Shown: piece by piece, positions 8,836 to 16,518 of the stretch | Layout: every line of letters starts with the position of its first letter | Position numbering within the stretch: the stretch's first letter is position 1 | Translations under genes and position numbers: made by a program | The notes under the pieces: model-generated | Databases searched by the model: none | Seen by the model: only the letters and a program-made list of their open reading frames with translations | Told to the model about the DNA's origin: nothing | From: Parasulfuritortus cantonensis | Lineage (GTDB): Bacteria; Pseudomonadota; Gammaproteobacteria; Burkholderiales; Thiobacillaceae | Direction of reading: 5' to 3' | DNA length: 52,566 nucleotides | NCBI RefSeq assembly: GCF_004337445.1 | Contig: NZ_SJZB01000052.1 | Coordinates: 1-52,566 of the forward strand

Positions 8836-9795
8836 TCAGCCCGATGCCGCCGCCTTGCGGACCGGGCTGGGCCCGCTGTTGCGCACGTTGACCAGCTTCT
8901 TCATGGCGTCGAACCAGAACGGCGCCCCGAGCGTGGTGGCCAGGGCGGTGAGCAGCCAGCCGAGCAGCTTCTGGGTCAGGCGGCTGCCTTCGCCGGCGAG
9001 GGTGTCCTGCAGGCAGTCGCGATAGTGCACGACCTTGGCCTTGGCGTTGCCGTCGACCGGTTTCGGGCTCAGGCAGGTGTAGCCGATCGGCAGGCCGGCG
9101 GCGGCCAGCTGGCGCAGCTGGGCGCGGGCGTCGACGCTCGCCTGGGCCGCCTCGGCATCCTGGCCGGCGAGCTGCCCGGCCAGGGCGACCGCCTGGGCGC
9201 GCACCTCGGCGGAGCGCGACAGCGAGGCGGCGATCTGGATGGTGTCGATGTTGAATGCTGCCGCGACCACCAGGCCGATGACGAACAGGCGCTTCTGCGA
9301 GTACGACTTGTACCAGCCGGTGACCCGTTCCATGGCGCTGTCGAACCAGGTCTCGATGCCGGCCAGGGCGGCCTCCAGGTCCGTCGCCGCCTCGACCACC
9401 GGGAGCAGGGCGTGGCCGACGCCGAGGTCCTTGGCCTTGGCGTCGCGGACGGCCGCGATGAGGTCGTCGAGGGTCAGCTCCGCGGCCTGGCCGCTGCGCA
9501 GGCGGTGGCGCAGGATCAGGGTGTCGGCCAGGGCCAGGGCGAAGTTGCGCGCCGGCAGGTAGGAGGGCGGATCGCCCTTGCCGGGCCGGCCGCGGTACAG
9601 GCCGGCCACCATGGGGTGGTTGAGCAGGCGCAGGTACAGCCAGCGGTCCGGGATCAGGCCGACCAGACCGTCGCGCATCAGGCGGCCGCGCGCCGAGAAG
9701 GTGCGGGCCAGGATTTCCTGCACGCCGGAGCACAGCATGGCGGCCAGGAAGAAGACCAGGGTGAGGCCGATGACGACGTCGAGCAAGGTGTTCAT
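8836..9795 (-). CDS. membrane protein of unknown function, paired with DUF2235 hydrolase
   Basis: A 319-residue protein with an N-terminal membrane segment (residues 5-24), a long soluble middle, a second membrane segment (about 170-188) and a C-terminal hydrophobic stretch (about 283-300). The Arg/Asp-rich middle (LTLDDLIAAVRDAK) is probably cytoplasmic. It starts 15 bases after the end of the DUF2235 gene on the same strand, so the two form a transcription unit and may act together. I do not recognise a named family. Confidence 0.75.
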   Translation of the reverse strand: MNTLLDVVIGLTLVFFLAAMLCSGVQEILARTFSARGRLMRDGLVGLIPDRWLYLRLLNHPMVAGLYRGRPGKGDPPSYLPARNFALALADTLILRHRLRSGQAAELTLDDLIAAVRDAKAKDLGVGHALLPVVEAATDLEAALAGIETWFDSAMERVTGWYKSYSQKRLFVIGLVVAAAFNIDTIQIAASLSRSAEVRAQAVALAGQLAGQDAEAAQASVDARAQLRQLAAAGLPIGYTCLSPKPVDGNAKAKVVHYRDCLQDTLAGEGSRLTQKLLGWLLTALATTLGAPFWFDAMKKLVNVRNSGPSPVRKAAASG

Positions 9796-9810
9796 GGCGG
9801 TCTCCGGGGG

Positions 9811-10890
9811 TTACGGATGGCCGGTCAGGGAGCCGCGCGAGATGCCCACGCCGGGCAGGGCCACGGCGGTGGTGGCATGGGCGAGGTTGACCGGGCGGTA
9901 GTCGAACTCGGCGGCCCATTTCTTCAGCGCGGTGTCGTCCACGGTCTCCGCGACGGTTTCGCCGATCGGCCGCAGGTAGGGCTGGAAGCCCTTGATGGCC
10001 CGGTACAGCCCGAAGCCGAACTGGGCGAAGGAATCGACCACCGGCGAGCGGTATTCGGTGCCGTCCAGGTGGATCAGTTCGTCCGATATCTCGAGGCCGC
10101 AGTCCCTGGCCTTGCCGGCAATCCAGGCCAGGGGCGGTTCCGGCAGGAGGTCGTCCTGGTAGCCGCCGCCGACGTTGGCGTGGGCGCCCGGGAACCAGCG
10201 TTGCTCGACCTTCTGGCGGGCCCGGTCGGGGATCTCCGTCCACAAGGTGGCCTGGTAGTCCGCGCGGTGCTCGTCGATGGCCAGGGCGTGATAGGCGTTG
10301 TCGACCTTGTCGCCCAGCTTGGTGTCGTGGAATTTCTCCGCGTAGCTGAGGTTGAGCAGGGGCACCCCGAGGGCGCCCACGGTATCCCAGACGCCGATGA
10401 AATGGATGCGGATCACGCGCGTCCGGCCGGCCAGCTCGGTCATCGGGTCGCCTCCCGCCAGGTTGGCCCGCTTGTACAACTCGGTGACGCGGGCGGCGGC
10501 GGCCAGCGAGCGGGCCTTGCGCTCGCGCGTCGGCAGGCTGGGGTCGTCCTCCTCGACGATGCCGCACTTGCCGATCATCCCGGCCAGGCTGCGCGCCGTG
10601 AAGGCGCCCCGGCTGAAGCCGAACAGGTACAGGCGGTCCTCGTCGCGCCAGTTGCGGATCAGCCAGGCGTAGCCCTCGCGGATGTTCTCGGTGAGGCCGT
10701 TGCCGAGCATGCCGCCGCTGATCTTGCTGCCGAAGTGGGTGCCGACGCCCTCGTCGTAGTACTTGAGCTGTGCCGGCCGGGCGCCCGGCTGCTCCGGTAT
10801 CGCCTCGATGGCCGCGTGGATGCGGGAAACGTTGGTCTGGTCCTTGACGTCGTTCCAGGTGCCGTCGAAGCACATCGCCAGCCGCCTCAT
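9811..10890 (-). CDS. DUF2235 alpha/beta-hydrolase (Tle1-like phospholipase fold)
   Basis: A 359-residue DUF2235 protein. Its start, AMCFDGTWND, is the family hallmark. The nucleophile elbow GFSRG is at residues 91-95 (Ser93). An Asp in HFIGVWDTVGA and a His in FPGAHANVGGGY complete the likely Ser-Asp-His triad. DUF2235 includes type VI Tle1 phospholipase effectors, but this copy has no VgrG, Hcp or adaptor nearby and is paired with a membrane protein, so a cytoplasmic or membrane lipid role is equally possible. Confidence 0.87.
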   Translation of the reverse strand: MRRLAMCFDGTWNDVKDQTNVSRIHAAIEAIPEQPGARPAQLKYYDEGVGTHFGSKISGGMLGNGLTENIREGYAWLIRNWRDEDRLYLFGFSRGAFTARSLAGMIGKCGIVEEDDPSLPTRERKARSLAAAARVTELYKRANLAGGDPMTELAGRTRVIRIHFIGVWDTVGALGVPLLNLSYAEKFHDTKLGDKVDNAYHALAIDEHRADYQATLWTEIPDRARQKVEQRWFPGAHANVGGGYQDDLLPEPPLAWIAGKARDCGLEISDELIHLDGTEYRSPVVDSFAQFGFGLYRAIKGFQPYLRPIGETVAETVDDTALKKWAAEFDYRPVNLAHATTAVALPGVGISRGSLTGHP

Positions 10891-11014
10891 GGTCTGCCTC
10901 CTTCGCGTTATCCCGAGTGTCGGTCCCCTTTCCCCGAAGGATAGTCGCGCCGGCCCGTGCGCGCTTCCGCGGGCTGGGTATATCTACTTGATTGAATGGG
11001 GGTTTTTGCGCCGG

Positions 11015-12037
11015 CTAGATCAGCGCGGCGCTGCGCAGCTCGGTCTTCAGGTAGGCGTAGAAGATCGGCGCCGCCACGACGCCCTGGAGGCCGAAGGCCG
11101 CCTCCATCACCAGCATGGCGAGGAGCAGTTCCCAGGCGCGGGCGGCGATCTGGCCGCCGACGATGCGGGCGTTGAGGAAATATTCCAGCTTGTGGATGAC
11201 GACCAGGAAGCCGAGCGAGGCCAGGGCCGCGTGCGGCGAGTGGGCTAGGCTGACCACGACGATGACGGAATTGGAGATCAGGTTGCCGATCACCGGCAGC
11301 AGGCCGGCCACGAAAGTCAGTGCGATCATGGTCTTGACCAGGGGCAGGTCGACGCCGAACAGCGGCAGGGCGGCGGCCAGGTAGAGGGCGGTGAACACGG
11401 TGTTGACCAGGGAGATGCGGACCTGGGCGAAGACGATGTCGCGGAAGGCGTCGGCCAGGCGGCCGGCGCGGCGCGCCAGGGCGGCCGCGAGCGGACGCGC
11501 GGTGTCCTCCTGCACCGTCGCCTGCACCGCCACCATGGCGCCGATGATGAGGCCGATGAGCATGTGGGCGAGGGTGATGCCGGCCTCCTTGCCGACCATC
11601 TGCAGCTCGCCCGCGTGTTCGCGCAGCCAGGCGACCACGGCGGTCTTCAGCTCGTCGACGCTGCCCGGTATGTAGGGCAACAGCCAGTCCGGCAGCGACT
11701 CGCGCGAATTCTCCAGGATCTCGGCCATCTTGGTGGCCAGGTTGGCCAGGTGGCCGGAATCGCCGAAGAAGGCGACCGCCATGGCCATGGCCATGGCCAC
11801 GCCGCCGACCGCCAGGCTGGCGAACAGGACCGCGACGATGGCGCGGGCGCGCCGGTGCGACCAGCGGCTGGCCAGCATGGGCGCGGTCAGGTGCACCAGC
11901 TCGAAGACCAGCAGGCCGGCCAGCAGGGCCGGCAGCAGATGCAGGTAGAGGACCAGGAAGAGGGCACCGCCGGCGAGCAGCCAGGCGGCGCGCTCGACCG
12001 GAACGGCGATGGCCGGGCCGTCCCGGTTCAGCAGCAT
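11015..12037 (-). CDS. AI-2E family transporter (PerM-like permease)
   Basis: A 340-residue membrane protein of the AI-2E exporter/PerM family, with about eight hydrophobic segments. It has a long amphipathic loop (about residues 95-140), the VNTVFTALYLAAALPLFG stretch and the GLLPVIGNLISN motif. Members move small molecules or ions; the substrate here is unknown. The start codon lies inside the end of cowN, with a ten-base overlap, so translation of the two is linked. Confidence 0.88.
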   Translation of the reverse strand: MLLNRDGPAIAVPVERAAWLLAGGALFLVLYLHLLPALLAGLLVFELVHLTAPMLASRWSHRRARAIVAVLFASLAVGGVAMAMAMAVAFFGDSGHLANLATKMAEILENSRESLPDWLLPYIPGSVDELKTAVVAWLREHAGELQMVGKEAGITLAHMLIGLIIGAMVAVQATVQEDTARPLAAALARRAGRLADAFRDIVFAQVRISLVNTVFTALYLAAALPLFGVDLPLVKTMIALTFVAGLLPVIGNLISNSVIVVVSLAHSPHAALASLGFLVVIHKLEYFLNARIVGGQIAARAWELLLAMLVMEAAFGLQGVVAAPIFYAYLKTELRSAALI

Positions 12038-12327
12038 TCCTCTTCCAGTTGCACCAGGAGCCGCATGGCCTCCTCGTCGTCCCAGGTCTCGAACAGCTCG
12101 CGCACCTGGTTGATGTTGGAGTGGATCAGGAACAGGTCATCCGGGCGCGGGCCGGAACCGCCGGCGCGCTTCTTCATGAAATAGTCCCAGAACACGTTGT
12201 TGCGCTCCGGGATGGCGACGTGGCGCTGGATGCACTCCATCACCCGGCGCGCGTTGCCGTCGCAATCGATGTTCTCGAAGCTGACGTAGCGGTCCGGGCG
12301 GGGCTGATCCTCGCAACACTCGGGCAT
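12028..12327 (-). CDS. cowN: N2-fixation sustaining protein CowN
   Basis: A 99-residue CowN, which protects molybdenum nitrogenase activity against carbon monoxide. The diagnostic stretches are all present: DRYVSFENIDCDGNARRVME, RNNVFWDYF, GPRPDDLFLIHSNINQVREL and the C-terminal LEEECC. AGGAG is well placed before the ATG. It overlaps the AI-2E transporter by ten bases. No nif genes are in the window, but CowN implies that the organism fixes nitrogen (inference from the family). An extra MPECCEDQP start gives an additional Cys pair. Confidence 0.93.
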   Translation of the reverse strand: MPECCEDQPRPDRYVSFENIDCDGNARRVMECIQRHVAIPERNNVFWDYFMKKRAGGSGPRPDDLFLIHSNINQVRELFETWDDEEAMRLLVQLEEECC

Positions 12328-12389
12328 GGAAGTACTCCTGCGAAATTGAATTCGGGAGAACTTTATCCTGAATTGCCCGTGCCGACGAC

Positions 12390-12412
12390 AAAAAACCGCG
12401 CCGCGGCGCGCC
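12390..12412 (-). terminator. rho-independent terminator
   Basis: On the minus strand a GC-only palindrome (GCGCGCCGCGGCGCGG) is followed by TTTTTT, just after the stop of the BamE-like lipoprotein gene. It would separate that gene from cowN. Confidence 0.7.
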
Positions 12413-12415
12413 CGC

Positions 12416-12670
12416 CTAGTGGAGGCCCTTGGAGGCGAACAGGAGGACCTTGTCGCCGGCGAAATTCACCTGCACGGAGCGCTTGTCGTCGCCCCAGGTG
12501 CAGCTGCGCAGGCCCATCAGGTCGTCGCATTGCTTCGGTTTGCCGATCAGTCCGACGACGTCGTCGTAGGGCATGCCGACGGCGATCTTGTCGTAGTTCT
12601 CCACGGTCAGCTTGTTGCAGCCGGCGAGGGCGAGCAGCAGGCCGGCGGCGATGAGTAGGCGTTTTTTCAT
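12416..12670 (-). CDS. SmpA/BamE-like small lipoprotein
   Basis: An 84-residue lipoprotein. Residues 1-18 are a lipoprotein signal ending in the lipobox LAGC. The mature part (NYDKIAVGMPYDDVVGLIGKPKQC) fits the SmpA/OmlA/BamE-like fold, where an I-x-x-G-M-x-x-x-x-V-x-x-x-x-G-x-P pattern recurs. Two further cysteines (QCDD, RSCTWG) could form a disulfide in the periplasm. The ATG giving MKKRLL was preferred over a start 20 codons upstream because it yields a normal signal sequence. Confidence 0.8.
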   Translation of the reverse strand: MKKRLLIAAGLLLALAGCNKLTVENYDKIAVGMPYDDVVGLIGKPKQCDDLMGLRSCTWGDDKRSVQVNFAGDKVLLFASKGLH

Positions 12671-12773
12671 GGCGGTCAGGGACAGAAAAGGACTCGGGGG
12701 CCGCCGGTCGGGCCGGCGCCGGATGGCCAACAGTAACCCAATTCGGCCGCCGGGTAACCCCCCGCCGCCGGCG

Positions 12774-13685
12774 TCAACGCGGTTCGCTGTTGGCGATGCC
12801 GCTGATCACGTGGCCGGTCGGGCCCGCGGCGGCGGCGGAATCGCAGTGTCGCGTCTGGTCGTCGAAGAAGAAGTCGGGCTCGAACTCGCGCAGGAACGGG
12901 CCCTTGTCCAGGCCGCCCAGGAACATGGCCTCGTCGACCGAGACGTTCCAGGCCATCAGGGTGCGGATGGCGCGCTCGTGGGCCGGCGCGCTGCGCGCCG
13001 TGACCAGGGCGGTGCGGATGCGCATGGGCACGGCCGAGCCGGCCGCCTGCTGCAGGCTGTGCAGGGCCGCGAGGAGCGGCTTGAACGGCCCGGGCGGCAG
13101 CGGGTTGAGGGCGTGGTGCTTCTCGTGCGCCTGGAAGGCCGCCAGGCCGTCGGACTGGAACAGGCGTTCGGAGTCGTCCGAGAACAGCACCGCGTCGCCG
13201 TCGAAGGCGATGCGCACCTCGTCGGCGTGGCGTTCGGCATCGACGAGCGACTGCGAATACACCCGCGCGGCCGGAAACCCGGCCGCCAGGGCGTCGCGCA
13301 CGTCCTCGCTGTTGGCCGACAGGAACAGGTGGGCGCCGAGCGGCTCGAGGAAGCGGAAGGGCGGCCGGCCGCGCGTGAACACGCCGCGTTCCAGCTCCAG
13401 CCCGGAGGCCTCGGCGGACCGGAACACGCGCAGGCCGGAGACGGGGTCGTTGCGCGACAGGATCACCACCTCGACCCGATGCGCATCCGCGCCGTTGAAG
13501 GCCAGCAGCTTCTTGACCAGGGGATAGGCCACGCCCGGTCGGGCGGGGATCTCCAGGCGGTCGAGCTGGAACCTGGCGTAGGCGTCGTCACCGTGGGCGT
13601 CGAAGAAGGCGTTCTCCTCCTCGAGGTCGAACAGGGCACGGGACGAGAGGGCGACGACGAGTTTGCCGTCCAGGCTGACGGGCAT
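12774..13685 (-). CDS. cytosolic 5'-nucleotidase (NT5C1-like, PF06189)
   Basis: A 303-residue protein of the 5'-nucleotidase family related to animal cytosolic NT5C1. It would dephosphorylate nucleoside monophosphates. Typical stretches are KLVVALSSRALFDLEEENAF at the start, VVILSRNDP, RIAFDGDAVLFSDDSERLF and the DEAMFLGGLDKGPFL segment near the C-terminus; the Asp-x-Asp-type centre sits in AFDGDAV. The ATG at 13685 was chosen because MPVSLDGKL is the normal family N-terminus; an upstream ATG at 13745 would add 20 untypical residues. Confidence 0.87.
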   Translation of the reverse strand: MPVSLDGKLVVALSSRALFDLEEENAFFDAHGDDAYARFQLDRLEIPARPGVAYPLVKKLLAFNGADAHRVEVVILSRNDPVSGLRVFRSAEASGLELERGVFTRGRPPFRFLEPLGAHLFLSANSEDVRDALAAGFPAARVYSQSLVDAERHADEVRIAFDGDAVLFSDDSERLFQSDGLAAFQAHEKHHALNPLPPGPFKPLLAALHSLQQAAGSAVPMRIRTALVTARSAPAHERAIRTLMAWNVSVDEAMFLGGLDKGPFLREFEPDFFFDDQTRHCDSAAAAGPTGHVISGIANSEPR

Positions 13686-13799
13686 GGCTGGATGTGGGGT
13701 TGTCGGGACGGGTTGCAGGGACACCGCTGCCGGACGACCGGGCATCCCGGCCGCGGCGGCATCGGGTCCAATATACCGAAGCCGGTCCGTGCCTGGCTA

Positions 13800-13841
13800 G
13801 CCGTGCCGTCCGCCCCGCGCGGGCGGGGCGGACGGCACGGC
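13800..13841. terminator. 19-bp perfect hairpin between same-strand genes
   Basis: A perfect 19-bp inverted repeat (13800-13818 against 13823-13841) with a four-base loop, just after the stop of the helix-hairpin-helix gene. There is no T tract on either side, so it is a strong RNA hairpin that may act as a rho-assisted terminator or 3' stabiliser. Confidence 0.55.
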
Positions 13842-13852
13842 CGTTTACCGCG

Positions 13853-14572
13853 TCACAGGCGGACGAACTTGCGCAGCTTGTCGAGCAGCTTGGGTCCCAT
13901 GCCCTTGATGTTCAGCAGTTCTTCGAACGAGGCGAACGGCCGCGACGCGACGATGGTCTCGGCCAGCTTCACGGACACGCCCTTGAGCGCGGCGATGTCG
14001 CCCAGGCTGGCCTGGTTGAGGGAGACCGCCCGGTTGTCCGGCTTCGCCTTCGCGGCCGGCTTGGCCGGCTCGGGCTGGATCGCCGGTGCCTCGGCGCGGG
14101 GTTCCGGTGCGGCCTTGTCCTTGGCGCTGAAGCTGACGTTGATCACGTTGTCCACCTTGCCCTGGACGACCGGTTTGCGGCTGACCACGTCGGGCTGTGA
14201 GAAGTTGACGTGGTCGCGCGTGACGTAGCCGGCGCCGGTCCATTCGCGCAGCATCAGGGTGAGGTACCAGGTGCCCGGTCCGGGTTCGTCGAAGAGCAGG
14301 TCGTAACGGCAGTCGGCGAGGAAGTGCTGCCCGAACAACTCGCCTATCCGGGTGCCCGCCACCGCCACGCCGCTGAAGTCGCCGCCCCGGTAGGGTTGGG
14401 GCAGGGCCCACAGCTCGATGGCGACGGTGCCGCTGATGTCGCCGGCCGCGCGGTTGTTGGCGATCTCCGAGGCGGTGATGACGACGCGGTCGCCCTGGAT
14501 CGCATAGCCGTTGGTTCCGGTCAGGGCCAGCGCGTGGGTTTCGGAAAGGTCGGGTTGCGTGGCATACATCAT
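13853..14572 (-). CDS. helix-hairpin-helix (ComEA-like) domain protein
   Basis: A 239-residue protein in two parts. Residues 1-135 form a beta-rich module (DRVVITASEIANNRAAGD, then GTVAIELWALPQPY) that I cannot name. An Ala/Pro/Lys-rich linker (about 145-175) follows. The C-terminal 60 residues contain two helix-hairpin-helix motifs (VSLNQASLGDIAALKGVS and LLNIKGMGPKLLDKL) like ComEA DNA-binding domains. There is no signal peptide, so a cytoplasmic DNA-binding role is more likely than competence. Confidence 0.8.
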   Translation of the reverse strand: MMYATQPDLSETHALALTGTNGYAIQGDRVVITASEIANNRAAGDISGTVAIELWALPQPYRGGDFSGVAVAGTRIGELFGQHFLADCRYDLLFDEPGPGTWYLTLMLREWTGAGYVTRDHVNFSQPDVVSRKPVVQGKVDNVINVSFSAKDKAAPEPRAEAPAIQPEPAKPAAKAKPDNRAVSLNQASLGDIAALKGVSVKLAETIVASRPFASFEELLNIKGMGPKLLDKLRKFVRL

Positions 14573-14792
14573 TGTCGATCTCCTGAGTCGCTTGAATGCC
14601 GGTCGGGAGGGGGTGCCCGGCGGCCTTCCGGGTCCGGCCCGGACGCCCCTCTTGGGAACGCCCTGCGGCCGCGGCAGACCCGTCCGCGTGTGGCGAGAGC
14701 GGATTTGTTACCCAACGGATTAACCCCGGTCATCGTTTCATACAAGTGCGCATGCCGGCGCCGCCGGCCCCGGCAATGCGTCCGCCCGTCGC

Positions 14793-15260
14793 TCAGGCCA
14801 GTCGGCGCACGCGTTCCAGCATGGCCGCGGCATGGCCCTCGGCGCTGACGCCGTAGAGCGCCTCGACCAGCCGGCCCTGCTTGTCGATGAGGAAGGTGGA
14901 ACGCACGATGCCCATCTTCTTCTCGCCGTTCTTCTCCTTCTCCTGCCAGACGCCATAGCGCCGGCTGAGCGTGCCGTCGGTGTCGGCGAGGAGGTCGACG
15001 GCGAGGCCGAACTTGGCGATGAAGGCCTGGTGGCTGGCGCAGGAATCCCGGCTGACGCCGATGACCACGGTGTCGGCCGCGGCGAAGTCGCCCGCCAGGG
15101 CGGTGAACTGGTTGGCCTCGATGGTGCAGCCCGGCGTGTCGTCCTTGGGGTAGAAGTACAGCAGCACGTTCCGGGAGGCGCGGAAATCGGCGAGGCTGAC
15201 CGGCGTGCCGTCCTGGTTCGGCGAGGTGAAGTCGGGGGCCTGGGTGTTCGGCTGGAGCAT
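14793..15260 (-). CDS. bcp: peroxiredoxin, Bcp/PrxQ type
   Basis: A 155-residue thiol peroxidase of the Bcp/PrxQ family, which reduces hydrogen and organic peroxides using thioredoxin. The peroxidatic Cys45 is in KDDTPGCTIEAN. The usual resolving Cys five residues later is absent (Asn50), but there is a Cys74 in VSRDSCASH, so it is either a 1-Cys form or uses Cys74. The rest (STFLIDKQGRLV) is standard. The 220 bases downstream, towards the helix-hairpin-helix gene, show no recognisable feature. Confidence 0.9.
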   Translation of the reverse strand: MLQPNTQAPDFTSPNQDGTPVSLADFRASRNVLLYFYPKDDTPGCTIEANQFTALAGDFAAADTVVIGVSRDSCASHQAFIAKFGLAVDLLADTDGTLSRRYGVWQEKEKNGEKKMGIVRSTFLIDKQGRLVEALYGVSAEGHAAAMLERVRRLA

Positions 15261-15377
15261 GGCGGTTCCTCGGTCGTGGCGGATGGAATGGCGGAGAGAC
15301 GCGGACAGGCTGGATAATACCCGACGAAATAGCTAAGTTATGTCCGCGTCTTTGTCCCCGCCCGGAGCCCACCCCGC

Positions 15378-15584
15378 ATGAACACGCCCCCCGACAACCT
15401 GCCCGACTGGGCCGCTTGGCTCGCCCAGGATGCCGACGGCGCCTGGTGGTGCTACGAGGCCGAGCCCAACCAGCACGACACCGGCTGGTACGAGAACGAG
15501 GTCGGGCGGCTCGCCAAGGCCGGCCAGGGCGCGCCGAACCCGGGCTGGCGCGCGTCGCTGGTGCGCCTGCCGGCGGCCGGCTAG
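15378..15584 (+). CDS. small Trp-rich hypothetical protein
   Basis: A 68-residue acidic protein rich in tryptophan (LPDWAAWLAQ, GAWWCYEAEPNQHDTGWYENEVG). Composition and uninterrupted frame suggest it is real, and it is followed within 20 bases by the TonB-like gene, so they probably share a transcript. No domain is recognised. A weak CGGAG sequence precedes the ATG. Confidence 0.6.
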   Translation: MNTPPDNLPDWAAWLAQDADGAWWCYEAEPNQHDTGWYENEVGRLAKAGQGAPNPGWRASLVRLPAAG

Positions 15585-15600
15585 GCGGACCCGGGGCGTC

Positions 15601-16470
15601 GTGATTCCGGAACCCATCCAGCCGGACGGCCGCCCGGCGTCGCTGCGCCGGGCCTTCCTCGTCGCGCTCGTCCTGTCGCTGGCCGTGCACGCCGGCGTGC
15701 TGGTGCCCTGGCTGGTCCAGGTGGCGCCGGCCACGGTGCCGGAGATGCGGGTCGAGCTGGTGCCGCCGCCGCCGCCCGGGAAGAAGCCGGTCCGCGAAAA
15801 GGGCGTCGAGCGTCCGCCCCGGCCGGCGCACGTGCCGGCGTCCCCAGCCCCGGCCACGCCGCCGGCCGACCTGGCCGAGGCCGTCCCGGTGCCGCCGAGC
15901 CCGGCCCGGAAGCCCGCTGCGATGGCCGCGCCAGCGGCACCGAGCGCCGAGGAGTGGCAACTGGCCTCGACCTACAAGCTGAAGAACAGCAAGCGCTACC
16001 GGCATGCCTGGGGGCGGCAGGTGCGCAGCATGATGGGGACGGCGGTCGAGGGTCCCGACCAGGGGCTGGTCCGGTTCCGCATCGAGATCGCGCCGGACGG
16101 CAGGCTCGCCCGGGTCGAGGAACTCTGGTCCACCTCCGAGGCGGCGTCGAAGCTGGCCTGGCAGGCGATCCGCTCCCTGCCGGCGCTGCCGCCCACGCCG
16201 ACCGGCAAGCCGCTGGTGTTCGAGCAGACCATCGCCTTCCTGCCCTATGAGACCGGCTGGCCGCCCAGCTATGTGCTGGACTGCTTGCCCGAACGGGCGC
16301 CGTTCAAGAACCCGTTCGCCTGGAACGCCTCCTCGTCTCCCCAGCCGGCGGTACCCGAGCATCGTCCGCCGCCGCCCGAAGGGTGCCCGCCCGATTCCAC
16401 GGCGGAGTCCATCGAGGAGGAGGAACGGTCGATGCAACGCCAGATGGACCAATGGCGCTGGGGACGCTAG
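15601..16470 (+). CDS. TonB-like inner-membrane protein
   Basis: A 289-residue protein with a GTG start. One N-terminal membrane anchor (about residues 13-38), a Pro/Lys/Arg-rich periplasmic spacer (VPPPPPGKKPV and repeats to about residue 110), then a C-terminal domain (about 120-225) resembling the TonB C-terminal fold (VRFRIEIAPDGRLARVEELWSTSEAASKLAWQAIRSLP). It would couple energy to, or scaffold, outer-membrane transport, but the tail after residue 230 (Pro/Glu-rich) is unusual. No ExbB/ExbD are near. The GTG was chosen because it puts the anchor at the N-terminus. Confidence 0.75.
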   Translation: MIPEPIQPDGRPASLRRAFLVALVLSLAVHAGVLVPWLVQVAPATVPEMRVELVPPPPPGKKPVREKGVERPPRPAHVPASPAPATPPADLAEAVPVPPSPARKPAAMAAPAAPSAEEWQLASTYKLKNSKRYRHAWGRQVRSMMGTAVEGPDQGLVRFRIEIAPDGRLARVEELWSTSEAASKLAWQAIRSLPALPPTPTGKPLVFEQTIAFLPYETGWPPSYVLDCLPERAPFKNPFAWNASSSPQPAVPEHRPPPPEGCPPDSTAESIEEEERSMQRQMDQWRWGR

Positions 16471-16518
16471 GCCGGTCGCGGCGTTCGCGCCTGGCCGGGC
16501 CGGCGGGCGGGGGCGGGC

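Noticed and set aside
9025..10944. 639-codon plus-strand frame
   Set aside because: Antisense to the DUF2235 and membrane protein genes, without any domain.
12328..12415. Sigma-54 promoter before cowN
   Set aside because: A GGCAC sequence is present, but the -12 GC at correct spacing is missing.
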